A stretch of 64,000 bases of DNA from Prinia subflava (lineage: Eukaryota > Chordata > Aves > Passeriformes > Cisticolidae), in contig NC_086247.1 of the NCBI RefSeq assembly GCF_021018805.1, positions 149,571,285 to 149,635,284 on the forward strand, read 5' to 3'. Positions 1-19,800 of the stretch are shown piece by piece. Positions within the stretch are counted from its first letter, which is position 1. The number at the start of each line of letters is the position of its first letter. Under the pieces are notes generated by a model. It was not told the DNA's origin. It did no database searches and saw nothing but the letters and a program-made list of their open reading frames with translations. The translations under genes and the position numbers were made by a program.

Positions 1-469
1 ATGTGCCAGTCAAAAGCAGAGCTGGGCTACCGGCTCTGACCAGCACTACCCCGCTGGAAAACCTGGGCAGGAAGCACGCACAGAGTCCCTGGAAACTAGC
101 TAATTAATTAATCAATCAGATCTGGAGGGTTTGGGATAAATTATTTGCACCATCCCACCTCCCCCTTCCCTGCTGCATTAGCTGTTTCCACTGACTCAGC
201 AAAGGATTCAAAAAGCAGTTACCAGGAGGTTCCATCCTCAGGCCAGTGTTTATTTTAGACACCTCAGACACAGGTTCATTTTAATGCTGGTTGTCAATTA
301 AAATGAAAAGCATTGCTTAGACTTAAGAGGAAAGTGACAAATTGGTTGTTTGTGTGAACACAACATTGAATTCTTCCACGTGGAAGAGATCAAGACTCTG
401 CACCGCTGGTTGTGGTGGTGAGAGCACGTCCATGTCCTCAGCTCTGACCAGAGAAGCAAGATTTAGGAG

Positions 470-645
470 GTTGCCCAGTGTAGCTGTGGATGTCCCATTT
501 CTGGAAATGTTCAGCATCAGGGTTGGATGTGGCTTGGAGCAACCTGGTCTAGTGAAAAAGTGTCCCTGCCCCATGGCAAGGGGTTGGAATGCGATGAGCT
601 CTAAGGTCCCTTCCAACTCAAACCATTCAAAGGTTTTATGATTTG
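470..645 (+). mobile_element. CR1 LINE 3' fragment
   Basis: The sequence shows the typical end of an avian CR1 element. It reads 'tggatgtcccatttctgg', then 'ccccatggcaaggggttgga', then 'aaggtcccttccaactc' and 'aaaccattc'. The 5' end is truncated. No target-site duplication was looked for beyond the tail. Confidence 0.85.
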
Positions 646-1474
646 GAGAATTATTTCAGTTTTTTAAAAATAAACACTGTCTTAGGGCAAATTAAAAGAA
701 ATACCTAAAAAATTCCCTATAAATTTGTCTGAAAGCTACTGAGGCCGTTTATTACCAGGCAAGGTTCCAGGGAAGCTGGGGGGCAATGCTGGGGGTTGTG
801 TCAGTCAGCCATGCTGGTGATGGGCAGCTCCCCATGGGGAGGGGGAAAAGTCTCCCTTTGCTGAGGGGAATGAAGAATTTTATTCTGTGAATAGGACCAA
901 ATCCATCAGTCTGGTCAGTAATATGGGATGGATGGAAAAAAACACAAGGGAAAAAATAATCAGCGTTGTCCGGGAACAGATTTGGCAGAAGAGGGTAACA
1001 AAGTGTGTGTTCACCAAAGCTAAAAAAAAAAATCAAAACCATTTTTAAGCTGTTTTCTCTTTTTTCATTAAATCTGGTTTGGGTTTCCTCAGCCCTTCAG
1101 TGATGGGTGGGTGGGTGTTTTGCTTTTTTCCAAAGATTTGAGAGCCAAAGGGGGCTCCTGGCTGCCCCAAAATGCTCCCAGGGCCCTCAGACCACCTAAA
1201 TCCTCCCGTGGATGGATGTGGTGAGTGTGAATGTGTCTGTGTGTGTGTGTGAGTGTGAGACACTCCTCAGGTGCCTTTGCCTTTCTGGTTTGTAAAACCC
1301 TTGCAGTGTTGTGATGTACAGAATGGAACTAGGAAAAGCAAATGGAATAATTCTGCCATGTAAAGTCATTTTCTGTTTCTTTGGTTTGTTTTTATTTTAT
1401 TTTGCCTGTAGCAGGCCCTGCGGCTTTGCCACGTGTCCATGGAGAAATGAATTCCTTTGGGGGTGGACTGGGGC

Positions 1475-1631
1475 AGGACATTGGAGCAGGCTGTCCAGGA
1501 GAGTGATGGAATCACCATCCCTGGAAGTGTTCGGAAGGCGTGTGGATGTGGTGCTTGGGGAGGTGGTTTGGTGCTGAACACGGCTGGATTCAATGATCTT
1601 GGGAGGTTTTTTCTAACCTTCATGAATCCAT
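1475..1631 (+). mobile_element. CR1 LINE 3' fragment
   Basis: CR1 landmarks appear in order: 'gtgatggaatcaccatccct', 'ggatgtggtgcttggggagg', 'ttcaatgatcttgggaggt' and 'ttctaacctt'. It is a diverged 5'-truncated copy in forward orientation. Confidence 0.85.
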
Positions 1632-2010
1632 GAGCCTACATTTCTATTGCCTGTCCCCTGCTCACCAGTACGGCCCCTTCCCAACAGGGCAGTTCCCAGC
1701 ATGGGTGGGGGGCACGGGGGACACTTGGTGTGACCATCCTGGGGACAGGGAGTGACAAAGATTTGATGTTCCTGGGTTTTTCTGGAGCAGATGGATCTGT
1801 GCAGCTCTCTGAGCTGACAGTTCTGCATGTCCCTTTCTCCTGACATCTCCCCTTGGACTCCAAATGCACAGGCTTTTGTGCTTCTAAACTCAATTCTCAT
1901 TTATTTATTTTAAAATTTTGAGTCTTTTTCTGTATTTCTATTTCATCTTCCTTTTCCCACTCCTCCTCCTATTGCCCCATTTGCTCTACCCTTTTCATGC
2001 CCCCACTTTA

Positions 2011-2282
2011 TTCCCTCTCTTTTCCCCTCTCTTTTCCCCTCCCTTTTCCCCTTCCCTTCCCCCCTTTTCTCCCCCTTTTCTCCCCCTTTTCTCCCCCTTT
2101 TCTCCCCCTTTTTTTCTCCCCCTTTTCTCCCCCTTTTCTCCCCCTTTTCTCCCCCTTTTCTCCCCCTTTTCTCCCCCTTTTCTCCCCCTTTTCTCCCCCT
2201 TTTCTCCCCCTTTTCTCCCCCTTTTCTCCCCCTTTTCTCCCCCTTTTCTCCCCCTTTTCCCTCCCCTTTCCCTCCCCTTTCC
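2011..2282. repeat. Uninterrupted pyrimidine tract with 11-bp minisatellite
   Basis: Every base from 2011 to 2282 on the + strand is C or T. Between about 2061 and 2254 it is an array of roughly 17 copies of an 11-bp unit (CCCCCTTTTCT); one copy near 2106-2116 has an expanded T run. A less pure pyrimidine-rich region continues to about 2530. The tract ends about 320 bp before the first octamer repeat of the ACAA1 promoter. Mirror-symmetric homopyrimidine tracts of this kind can form triplex (H-) DNA in vitro; whether this one does is inference. Confidence 0.95.
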
Positions 2283-2600
2283 ACCCATTTCCCTCTCTTT
2301 TCCCCCATTCCCCCCCTTTCTCCCCCCCTTTTCTTCTTTTTCTCTTTTTTCCTTTTCTCCTGCTTTTTTCCATCCTTTTTCTTCTTTTTCCCCGTTTTTT
2401 CCTTTTTCCTTCCTTCCTCCTTTTATTCCTGCGTTTTTCCCTTGTTTTCCTTTTTTCCTTTTTCCCTCCTGTTTCTCTTGTTTCCCTTTTTCCCTTTTCC
2501 CCTCCTGTTTTTTTCCTCTTTTTGACTCCTTTTTAATTTTTGTTCATCTTGGTTGGTTGGCTTCGGAGACGGAGCGCGGCTCAGCTCGAGGGGCGGGGCC

Positions 2601-2740
2601 ATGCAAATGAGGGGGCTGGGGATGCAAATAAGCCGCGCACTGCCTCGCTCAGTGTATGCAAATTAGGGGGCGGGGGATGCAAATGAGCCGCGCGTTGCCC
2701 CACTCGCTGTATGCAAATGAGGGGGCGGGCTCATGCAAAC
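2601..2740 (+). promoter_or_regulatory. ACAA1 promoter: 55-bp tandem repeat with octamer sites
   Basis: Five perfect octamers (ATGCAAAT) start at 2601, 2622, 2656, 2677 and 2711, and a seven-of-eight match (ATGCAAAC) starts at 2733. They lie in about two and a half copies of a 55-bp unit (2601, 2656, 2711). Each unit has two octamers 21-22 bp apart, a G-rich GC-box-like stretch between them and a 'gccgcgc' block after the second. The octamer is the known site of POU-class factors such as POU2F1. The array ends 22 bases before the ACAA1 ATG, so it is core promoter or partly 5' UTR. I saw no TATA box and no direct-repeat PPAR element between 2540 and 2760. Confidence 0.8.
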
Positions 2741-2762
2741 GAGGAGGCGCTCCCGTGAGAAG

Positions 2763-11888
<9,126 letters not shown>

Positions 11889-13386
11889 GCTCCAGTGCTG
11901 ACAGAACACCTCAGCTCACTCTCTGCCTTCCCTAGGCAGAGCAAGTGATTCCCACTGAAATCAAGTGGCTTCTGGGATTTCTTACTAGAGCTACAAATTT
12001 TAGCAGAAATTGTGAAGTAGAATTAATGGTGCAACTATGTGAAGAAGGTGAGGAAAAGCCAAACTGGCGCATGGCTTCCTGACATGAGAAATTAGCTCAG
12101 CTGAAATTCAACTACTGGCCCTTGTGTGGTGATTATGAATTAATATTTTTAATTTAATTGATCTCTATTCTGTGAATATTACCAGAGGGAAATAGTTCAT
12201 GGGACAGTATTTTTGTATGACAAATTGGCAGAAAGAGTCACTCAAAATGCAGACACCAGTCCACAGGAGAAGACTTTTCCAGCATTTCCTTAAAAGGTTT
12301 CACCATTTTGTAAGGAGTTTAAAAGAGCTTGTTTTGAAGCAAAGACTTGACATTCTTGCCTTTAGAACTGTGTCTGTCCTAGCCCAGTCAGAAGTTGTCT
12401 GTGTCTTAAAGACACTGGAGGAAGGGCTGTCGCTCACTGCTGGTGGAGCTGCTCTGAAACCTCCAGTGGGGGAAAGTGGAAGGACTGGGACATAATTTCC
12501 ACAGGAAATGCCTGAATGGAAAGGTTCTGTTGAAGTGCTAGAAGCCAGGATTTGGATGTGGCCATTCCTTCTTTTACATGTCTGAGTATCAGTTTGTGTG
12601 ACTCCAAGCACAGTCTTCTGCTTAATCGTATTTACTTACCTAACATAAAGCAAATTGCAGCATTACATTTACTGCAAGCACTACATGAGCATCAGTGACA
12701 GCTCAGTCCTTCAGTGCTAATACAAACATGTTCCATCTTGTCTTTTGTCATCCCTTATTTCTTCTCTTGTCTGAACAGGAAGATAACTGAAACTCAGCTT
12801 GAAAAAGAAATGTACTCATTGCTGCTTTAAATTTGTAACAAACTGATTTTTCCTGTCCTGACTTTTGTTTTTGCACTTAATAATACAATTGGGTTCTTGC
12901 AATACATTTGTTTCCTTTTTATGATGATTTTTAGTTGAAGGTCATGATGAGTTAGAGCTCTTTGATATTTTCCCAATCCCATGCTGTAGCCTGTCTCACC
13001 CAGCAATCACACAGGCTGTGTGTTAGAGCCAAAAAATTGAATTATTTAGAGTGGATAATGAGCCATTAACAAAAGCCTTTTATTTAAAAGGAGTGGAAAA
13101 TTTAACAGACTCAGAAGTGGGAATTCCAGCGACCTTTAGCTAAAATAATACTAAAATAATTTAAAGAGAAGTGAGAGTAAATGGGAACCATGTGGGGGGA
13201 AAAAATGAAAAGGAAGAAGGGTTCCTCCCTCTGTCACTGAAGGAGATGTTCTCAAGGCCCAAGCATGATGAAACACACAGGTTGGTAATTTTCCAAGGAG
13301 ACCAGGGAAAGTTGGCTCTTCTCCTTTTCATGTAAGGCACTGAGAAAACAGCCTGGGGAATGCTGGCCTATCCACCAGTTCTTGCT

Positions 13387-13392
13387 TTTATT
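13387..13392 (-). terminator. Candidate DLEC1 polyadenylation signal
   Basis: TTTATT on the + strand reads AATAAA on the minus strand. It lies about 385 bases beyond the DLEC1 stop codon (13777-13779) and is the first canonical signal downstream of it. Confidence 0.5.
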
Positions 13393-13422
13393 ATGTGTCA
13401 GTGTCCATTTTAATGTCAAACA

Positions 13423-13428
13423 AATAAA
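13423..13428 (+). terminator. Candidate ACAA1 polyadenylation signal
   Basis: AATAAA is the first canonical signal after the ACAA1 stop, inside 'caaataaatgagg'. It lies 36 bp past the opposing DLEC1 signal, so the two transcripts could overlap at their 3' ends. Confidence 0.4.
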
Positions 13429-13776
13429 TGAGGCAAAACAAAAGCTTCTTTAAGGTATGAATAGTCTTTAGCTGTAATTCAAGGCATGCTGGGCTCTGTA
13501 GAGGGCTTTGGCCTGACTTCCACAGCTGCTTTGCAATTTTAAACCTTGTTCTGTGCCTAAGGCTTATCACAGCAATAAAAGTAACAGTACAGAGTATGAT
13601 TACGACTGGTTAAGGTACCAGGAGACTATCTTCCCTAATTTCCTGAAAACCTAAATTTTCATTGTGCTAAAACTCCAGTCCCAACTAAAACAACAGAAGT
13701 AGATGAAAATACAGGCTCAGCTGATGGCACATCTGCATGCAGCCTGTTACCTTGACATTTGTCCCACATTGTCTGC

Positions 13777-13885
13777 TCAGTGCACCTTCCCACGCTGCAC
13801 TCCTCGCCCTCTGAGGTGCAGCTTGCAAGGCTTCTCTTGCAGCATTCCAGAAATGGTCACAACAGCTTCATAGTCAGAGTTACTC
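13777..13885 (-). other. DLEC1: DLEC1 terminal coding exon
   Basis: A strong acceptor (gtgcttttttTAG) precedes 35 codons and a TGA at 13777-13779. The peptide core [17 protein letters not shown] aligns with the human C-terminal core EGVLGEKSCTLRLRG. The tail after LRGRG is short and basic (VQRGKVH) and differs from the human end. It fits in phase with exon 37. Confidence 0.9.
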
Positions 13886-16800
13886 CTAAAAAAAGCACAG
13901 CAGTAAGTTCAGTTACAGCTACGAGCAGTCCTGTGTTTGGAGAGCAGATGAAAAGGGGAGAATGGTGTCCTAAGAATGCTCCAAGTCATGAGCACAGGTC
14001 ACTAATGTTAGTGCCAAATCCACAGGGCTGTGTTCCACGGGTACAGTACATGGTCTTTGAAAAGAATGTTCAGGTCTGTGCCTGAAGACAAGGGATACAT
14101 GTTTGAAAGAACAGAATACCATCCTACTTGTGAAATTCTGTTCTAGGTGAATAAATGAAATGAAGCTCTGCTGGGAGCAAGCACCTGCACTGCCTTGATG
14201 TGGAAACTCCTCCCTGTGACAAAGTTTGAAGGGAAAAGTTTCTGTCACTCTGCTCAAACAAGGGGCAGTCAGTGGAGCCCAAATTGTAAATTAACATCAA
14301 ACAGGTTACAGCAACTCTAGTTTTGCACCAAGCTAATAATTTGCCCCAGGCTAATGCCACTCAGTGTTCCTGACACTCTTCCTGTGAAGGACTTCTCTAT
14401 GTCCAAGTGCCAGCTGTTCTAAGGGCCTGAGGCAGATGCCTGTTCTTCCAGACTGTCTTTGGTTTTTCCTTCTCATAAAACAATTCCCCTGCAGAAAGAC
14501 CACTTATTTGGGGAGGTGAATTATTAAAATCACCTCACACCTTGCATATAATTATCTCCTAATGCCACACTGATCCCACACTCTGCTGTGAGGGGAATCC
14601 TTCCTACGGAGCCCCACAGATGAGCTGGCTGCTATACTGCAACATCTTTGCTTTCTGGTATTTCCATGCATTTTCAGCCATGCTGATTAGCTGATTTGTC
14701 AGACAAAAGGAAGTCCTTCAGGCATATTCAGCAGAATTCCAGAAAACTTAGGCAATCAAGAGCCTGGGGAGGCTTCTGGTTCACCACGCTCCTCTAAGTA
14801 GGGACAGTTTAGTGCAGCTGCTCAAGGTTCCATCCCACTGCAGTATCAGTAGCTCCAGTGATGGAAATCACTGGGTTGTGTTCCAAGGAAATGGAAGTTA
14901 TGACAATAACTCACCTACAGTTTGCTTGAAATTTCCCTGTCAGCAGTTTTCAGAGCTCACTAAAATCACTGGGATAGACTTATTTGAATTTCCTGCCACC
15001 ATGTGATAACCTCCAAAAATAAGTTCTAATGGAAAGGTTTTTTTTTTTGAAGGAGTTGCATCTCCCTAATCAGAACAAAAAAATTAAAGTCTTTGGGTCA
15101 TCATAGGATATTTTGGGTTGGAAGAGACAGTAAACCTCATCTTGCTCCAAGATGCTTCCCTGCCCTTGCTTTCCTGCCCTGGGCAGGGAAACCTTCCACT
15201 AGGTCAGTGTTGCTCAATGCCTCATTCAGCCTGGCCTTAAACAATTCCAGAGATGGGACAGCCACAGCTTCTCTGGGCAATCTGTGTCAGGGTCTCACTA
15301 TCCTCATAATGCAGAAGCTCTTCCTAATGTAACCCTGCCCTCTGGCAGTGTGAAGCCATTCCCCCTTGTCCCAGCACTCCAGGCCTTTGTCCTTTTCAAG
15401 CTCTCCTGGAGCCCCTTTAGGCACTGGAAGGGGCTCTGAGGCTCCCCAGAGCCTTCTCCAGGCTGAACAACCCCAGCTCTCTGGCAATAGCACAGTTTCA
15501 GTCCTGTTAACTGTACCTTGGAGCAAAGCTGATCTGCAGAATCTCTCTGGTAGGCGCCTCCCCTTCACGTGCCTCCAAAATGCCTTTAGTTGGGAAGATG
15601 GAAAATACTTCCACAGCCTTAGGCTGTTTCTGTTCCTCTGCAGTGGAAGGGGCAAATATCAAACACAGCCATCCAAGACCCTCTGTGTGTGTACAGCAAG
15701 TGGCACTCATGGCAATGCACCTCTTTGCTGAACAACTAATAAATCATGTCTCACACCATCAGCAGGTTTCTGTGCATGTGCCCAGACTCTGCTCCATCTT
15801 CTAATCAAGGGCAGTCAGCAGTGGTCTCCACATTGAAATAATCAGGCCCTGATCATCTTTCCTCTGGAGCCCATCTGTTAGTAACAGCATTAGGCTCATG
15901 CTTAAACTAAACCCATGAGGAGCCACTGCTTCTTGTTGCCTCTCAGGACTGATTTATAAATGAGCAGAGCATGTTCAAGAATTAAGAGGGCTGAGACTCA
16001 ATCTTTTGGTTAGATGTGGAGTAACTGCTGAAATCAGTAGTGGTACAATAATGTCAAAAAGGGAGGGAAAAAGCCCACAGAAGTGAGAACAAAAGCAGAC
16101 TGTGTATGCTTGCACCCAAGATCATCTCATACTGCCTCCATACTGAGTGCATACAGTCTGAATAAATACACTGAATAGTGACACTCTGTAACAAGGAAAT
16201 CAATTGCAAAACCAGGATACCCAGCAAAGCAATCCAGCAGCTCCTGCAGCCGCTCTGGTTATACAGGAAGACATGTTCTGTCTTGGTCTGTGCAACAAAG
16301 CAGGTCTGGAAATCAACCACGTCACAGGAGAGCTCCAGGACTGGAACAGTGAGGAAGGCAGTCACTGGGACCACCTGCAAAACAGGGGAAACAGAAAAGA
16401 GAATACAACCCATCTCATTTTTATGGAGTTTTAGTAGTTCCTGCTCCAGCTGGATCATTCTTAACCCCAGCCACTGAATCAAGAATCATTGTTCTGTATT
16501 CTTTCACAACAGAGTCAATTCAGCCTCGAGTGAATTAAGTTGTTGCTTGTGTGTTACTTTTTTGGGACAGGTTTTCAAACCAGACACTGTGGTCTTAATG
16601 AAGTAACACGGAGTGAACGTTCTCATTTGTTTTTAGGGTTTTCTGTGGAGCTGCAGACATTACAGCATCTCCTGGTCCCTCAGGACTGTATATGGCCCAC
16701 TGTGAGTCACTCAGTTTGTGCAGATTGCCCAAGATTATGATTCAGTTGACTGTATCTTAGATATGGTGCTCAGTCTTACACAGGTCACGCCTCAGAAATA

Positions 16801-19800
16801 CCTGGTATGAAAAGAAAATAGAAGTGCTGCAGTACTGGGACGCTGAAGGCTGGGAAGGGGATTACAGATTTCTGACTGGAAGGGATCAGTCTTTAAATGC
16901 ACGTGGGCTTTGACCACACTGCAGCAGCTCAACGGAGTCAGGAGCCTTTCCAGAAGCCCCTGTGTGCTGCAGGAGGCAGTGACTCAGGCATGGCTTGTTC
17001 CCTGAAACAGCCCTGACCCCTGTCTCACAGTCACCCTGTGACTGGCCATGTCCCTTTGAGTGTCACCCAGGCTGCCATGCAGAGAGCCGGGGTACCAGCA
17101 CCAGGCTGTGACCCCAGCCTGCTCAGCCCATCTACAGTCTCAGCAGAGAGCAACCCCACAGGCATTTACTTTACCTGGAGGACCCCATTTACTCCAGAGG
17201 CTGAGTAAATCCTAATCTGAGTCAGAGATGCTGCTGAAACAGCCCTTTCCCAGGGCCCAGAGATCCTGTCCTGACCTCACCTGGGTTTTGTAGTTACTGT
17301 GCTCAATGACCAGATTTTGATCAAACTTCAGCTTTCTCTCTCCGTTCTCCAGCTGGAGCACTTGGCATCCAGGAAGCAGCTGGGTCTCTGGCAAATGTTG
17401 ATACCTAAGTAACTCCAGAGTTGTGTAGAATGACACTTTCACCTGTGGGAAGAGGAATCCTGATGACCATCACACAAGACAACGCTGTGTGCAGGAAATC
17501 CAAAGTACACATTGCACAAAGGCCCAGGCACACATTTTCCCACTGGAACCCAAAGCTGTCATGCCAGCAGCCAAATTCCCACTGGAACAAAGCAATACAA
17601 TTAAAGAAAAAAACACAGCTATTTCCTATAAATCTGGGACACAGAGATGGAGTGTAAAGGTGAACAGCTGATCTCTGAACCACAGGGGAGAAAGAGTCTT
17701 TAGCAAGCTAAAGGTTTTGAGTTCCTGAGGGTACAAATACCATGTTCCCAAAGCTGTCTTACACATGTAAATCCTCTTTCTTCCCATACATGCAGAATTG
17801 AGATGTGTGTCTCTCCATGTCAAAATGAACACAGCAAAATGTTACTCATTCTTTAGAGGTTACCTAATTCTCTACTCTGGGCCTTTGTTTCCTTTAATGT
17901 AATTTGTACACCCAAAACTAATCAAATTTTCCTCTCCTTGCACTGCCTGCATCTAATTTAAGGAAATGAGGGAGGACTGCAGTTCCTTGGACATCTTTTA
18001 ATTTGTTCAACATATATATGGCTATTGATTTAAGTGAGCTCCAAACCCACATGATTTGCTGTTGCAGGAGTTTGCAACAGGCCAGAGTTGATAGGAAAAG
18101 CACATCAGTAACAGAAAAAGATCATTTGCAGAAAAAATAATCTGCACCTGCAATATAGCAGGCAAAATGGCAGCAATTAGCATTTGCTAATACACCACCA
18201 TTTCCCCTGAAACTGAGAGATTTCTGTGCTGGTTGTGTTTTTCTGTGGTTCATCTGGGCCACACTAACACACCAATTACTAAACTCTCTATTCTGGCACA
18301 GGATTATTATTTTTGAGCCTACCAGCATATTTTGCTGTGGATAAAGTACATGTTGCGGTTGCTGTTCCCTTTCCTCCTTCTTGCTGTGGGATGTTTTGGT
18401 GCTCTTTTTGGGATCTGTGCTGGAGAGGCTGAAGGGTGTAGAGGGTGTAGACAGAAAGAGCCTGAAGTACAGAGGAACCTTGGTACAATTCATGAGTTTC
18501 AAACTCTGAGTAATTACTGCATCTGTCAAAACCTGGGGGAGAAATGATTCAGAACTGGTCAGTTTTAACTCCCTGGAGAGGTTTGTGTTGCTCTGTCTGG
18601 TCATGGAGCACCAGCAGGGAGCTGAAGGATTTTACCCCAAAGCAATCCAGTATTTTTTACCTGTGTTATTCAACATTTCTTGAGAGAAAAACTAAAATAA
18701 AAGTAACATAATAAAGTCTACGTTTTTGAATGTCAAGGGTCACAGCAACCAAAGTGACTCATTTTGCTTTTGGACCTTTATGTCCTGAAAATCAGAACTT
18801 AGTTTTCTACTTACAAACTCCCCTACAATGAAAGAAAATTTTGAATAAAACAGGCATTGTCTGAGCTCAGCTTTTCTTATTCTTGGCTGATAAGTACTTG
18901 TGCTTTTTTTTTTGCTCCCTATCTTGTTATGTGCAATACAGAAAATGAAGCTACTGGTGATTAGGATGCATTTTCACAGCCATGTGCTCACAGCTCTGAA
19001 TTCTCCCAGCAGCACAAAGCAGCCAAACACATCAGCATGGGAAATACTTACTCCACAAACAGGCCTAGCAGGTAGGAGATCGCTCGCCACTGAATAAAAC
19101 ACCATTCCTCTGTCGTGATCCATCTCCACTTCTAACCTGAGAGGAAAGAGCCAGGGCTGGTCACAGCCCTGTGCCAGCTGACCCACTGCAGGAGGGGCTG
19201 TGAGCACGGTGGGACTTACAGGGGGTGCTCTGTAAGTCCCTGTGCCAGCTGCCCCACTGCAGGAGGGGCTGTGAGCACGGTGGGACTTACAGGGGGTGCT
19301 CTGTAAGTCCCTGTGCCAGCTGAGCCACTCCATGGGGGCTGTGAGCACGGTGGGACTTACAGGGGGTGCCCTGTAAGTCCCTGTGACAGCTGAGCCACTC
19401 CATGGGGGGCTGTGAGCACAGTGGGACTTACAGGGGGTGCCTCAGGACAGCCTCCACGTGCACTCGGAACGGGGGAGCTTCATAGCCGTGACTGCGCCGC
19501 ACCTTGTCAGGCACCATCCTCGCCAGCTGACAACAGCATGCAAACAGAAATCACATGGGAAAAGGCAGCACTCAACCTGAAATGCTGCTCTGAGCCCAAG
19601 AGGCTGTCAGCCAAAATAGGATTCTGCAATGTAGTGCCTGTTTGTAGGACATGGTGGACAGCAGAGGCAAGCAATAGCTGATACAGGCTGTGGGTGACAC
19701 AGATGCAGGGCAGGTTTAGATCAGATGTTGGGAAGAAATTCTTCACTCTGAGGGTGGTGAGGCCCTGAAACAGGTTCCCCAGAGAAGCTGTGGATGCCCC

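Larger units (their letters stand above)
1..2010. other. Intergenic DNA upstream of ACAA1
   Basis: No coding exon is recognisable on either strand. The open frames here are short and lack protein-family signatures. The stretch holds two CR1 LINE tails (about 470-645 and 1475-1631) and a short GT/GA microsatellite near 1226-1260. In human the gene beyond ACAA1 on this side is MYD88, divergently transcribed. No MYD88 exon is visible here, so if synteny holds it lies off the left edge. Confidence 0.6.
11889..13445 (+). other. ACAA1: ACAA1 3' UTR and inter-gene spacer (extent uncertain)
   Basis: No canonical AATAAA occurs on the + strand between the ACAA1 stop and 13423. The first is at 13423-13428 and a second at 13574-13579. 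If 13423 is used, the 3' UTR is about 1.5 kb. Variant signals such as 'cataaa' near 12645 could end the transcript earlier. No coding potential is recognisable in this stretch on either strand. Confidence 0.45.

Noticed and set aside
1..2600. MYD88 expected next to ACAA1 by human synteny
   Set aside because: No death-domain or TIR-domain exon is visible on the minus strand. If present it lies outside the window.
1918..2610. 230-residue open frame upstream of ACAA1, with several overlapping frames on both strands
   Set aside because: It is a translation of the pyrimidine tract (Phe/Pro/Leu/Ser only on one strand, Gly/Lys/Glu on the other). No domain, no splice or codon evidence.
14812..15006. 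Plus-strand frame containing GNGSYDNN, similar to the human DLEC1 tail GQGSYDE
   Set aside because: Wrong strand for DLEC1, and the true terminal exon at 13777-13885 joins exon 37 in phase. The match is coincidental.
18122..18604. 160-residue minus-strand frame treated as a separate gene
   Set aside because: Its middle (18323-18532) is DLEC1 exon 34 with good splice sites at both ends; the flanks are intronic.
18974..19348. 124-residue minus-strand frame with repeated peptide units
   Set aside because: It reads DLEC1 exon 33 plus the donor-containing minisatellite. No evidence that the repeat part is translated.
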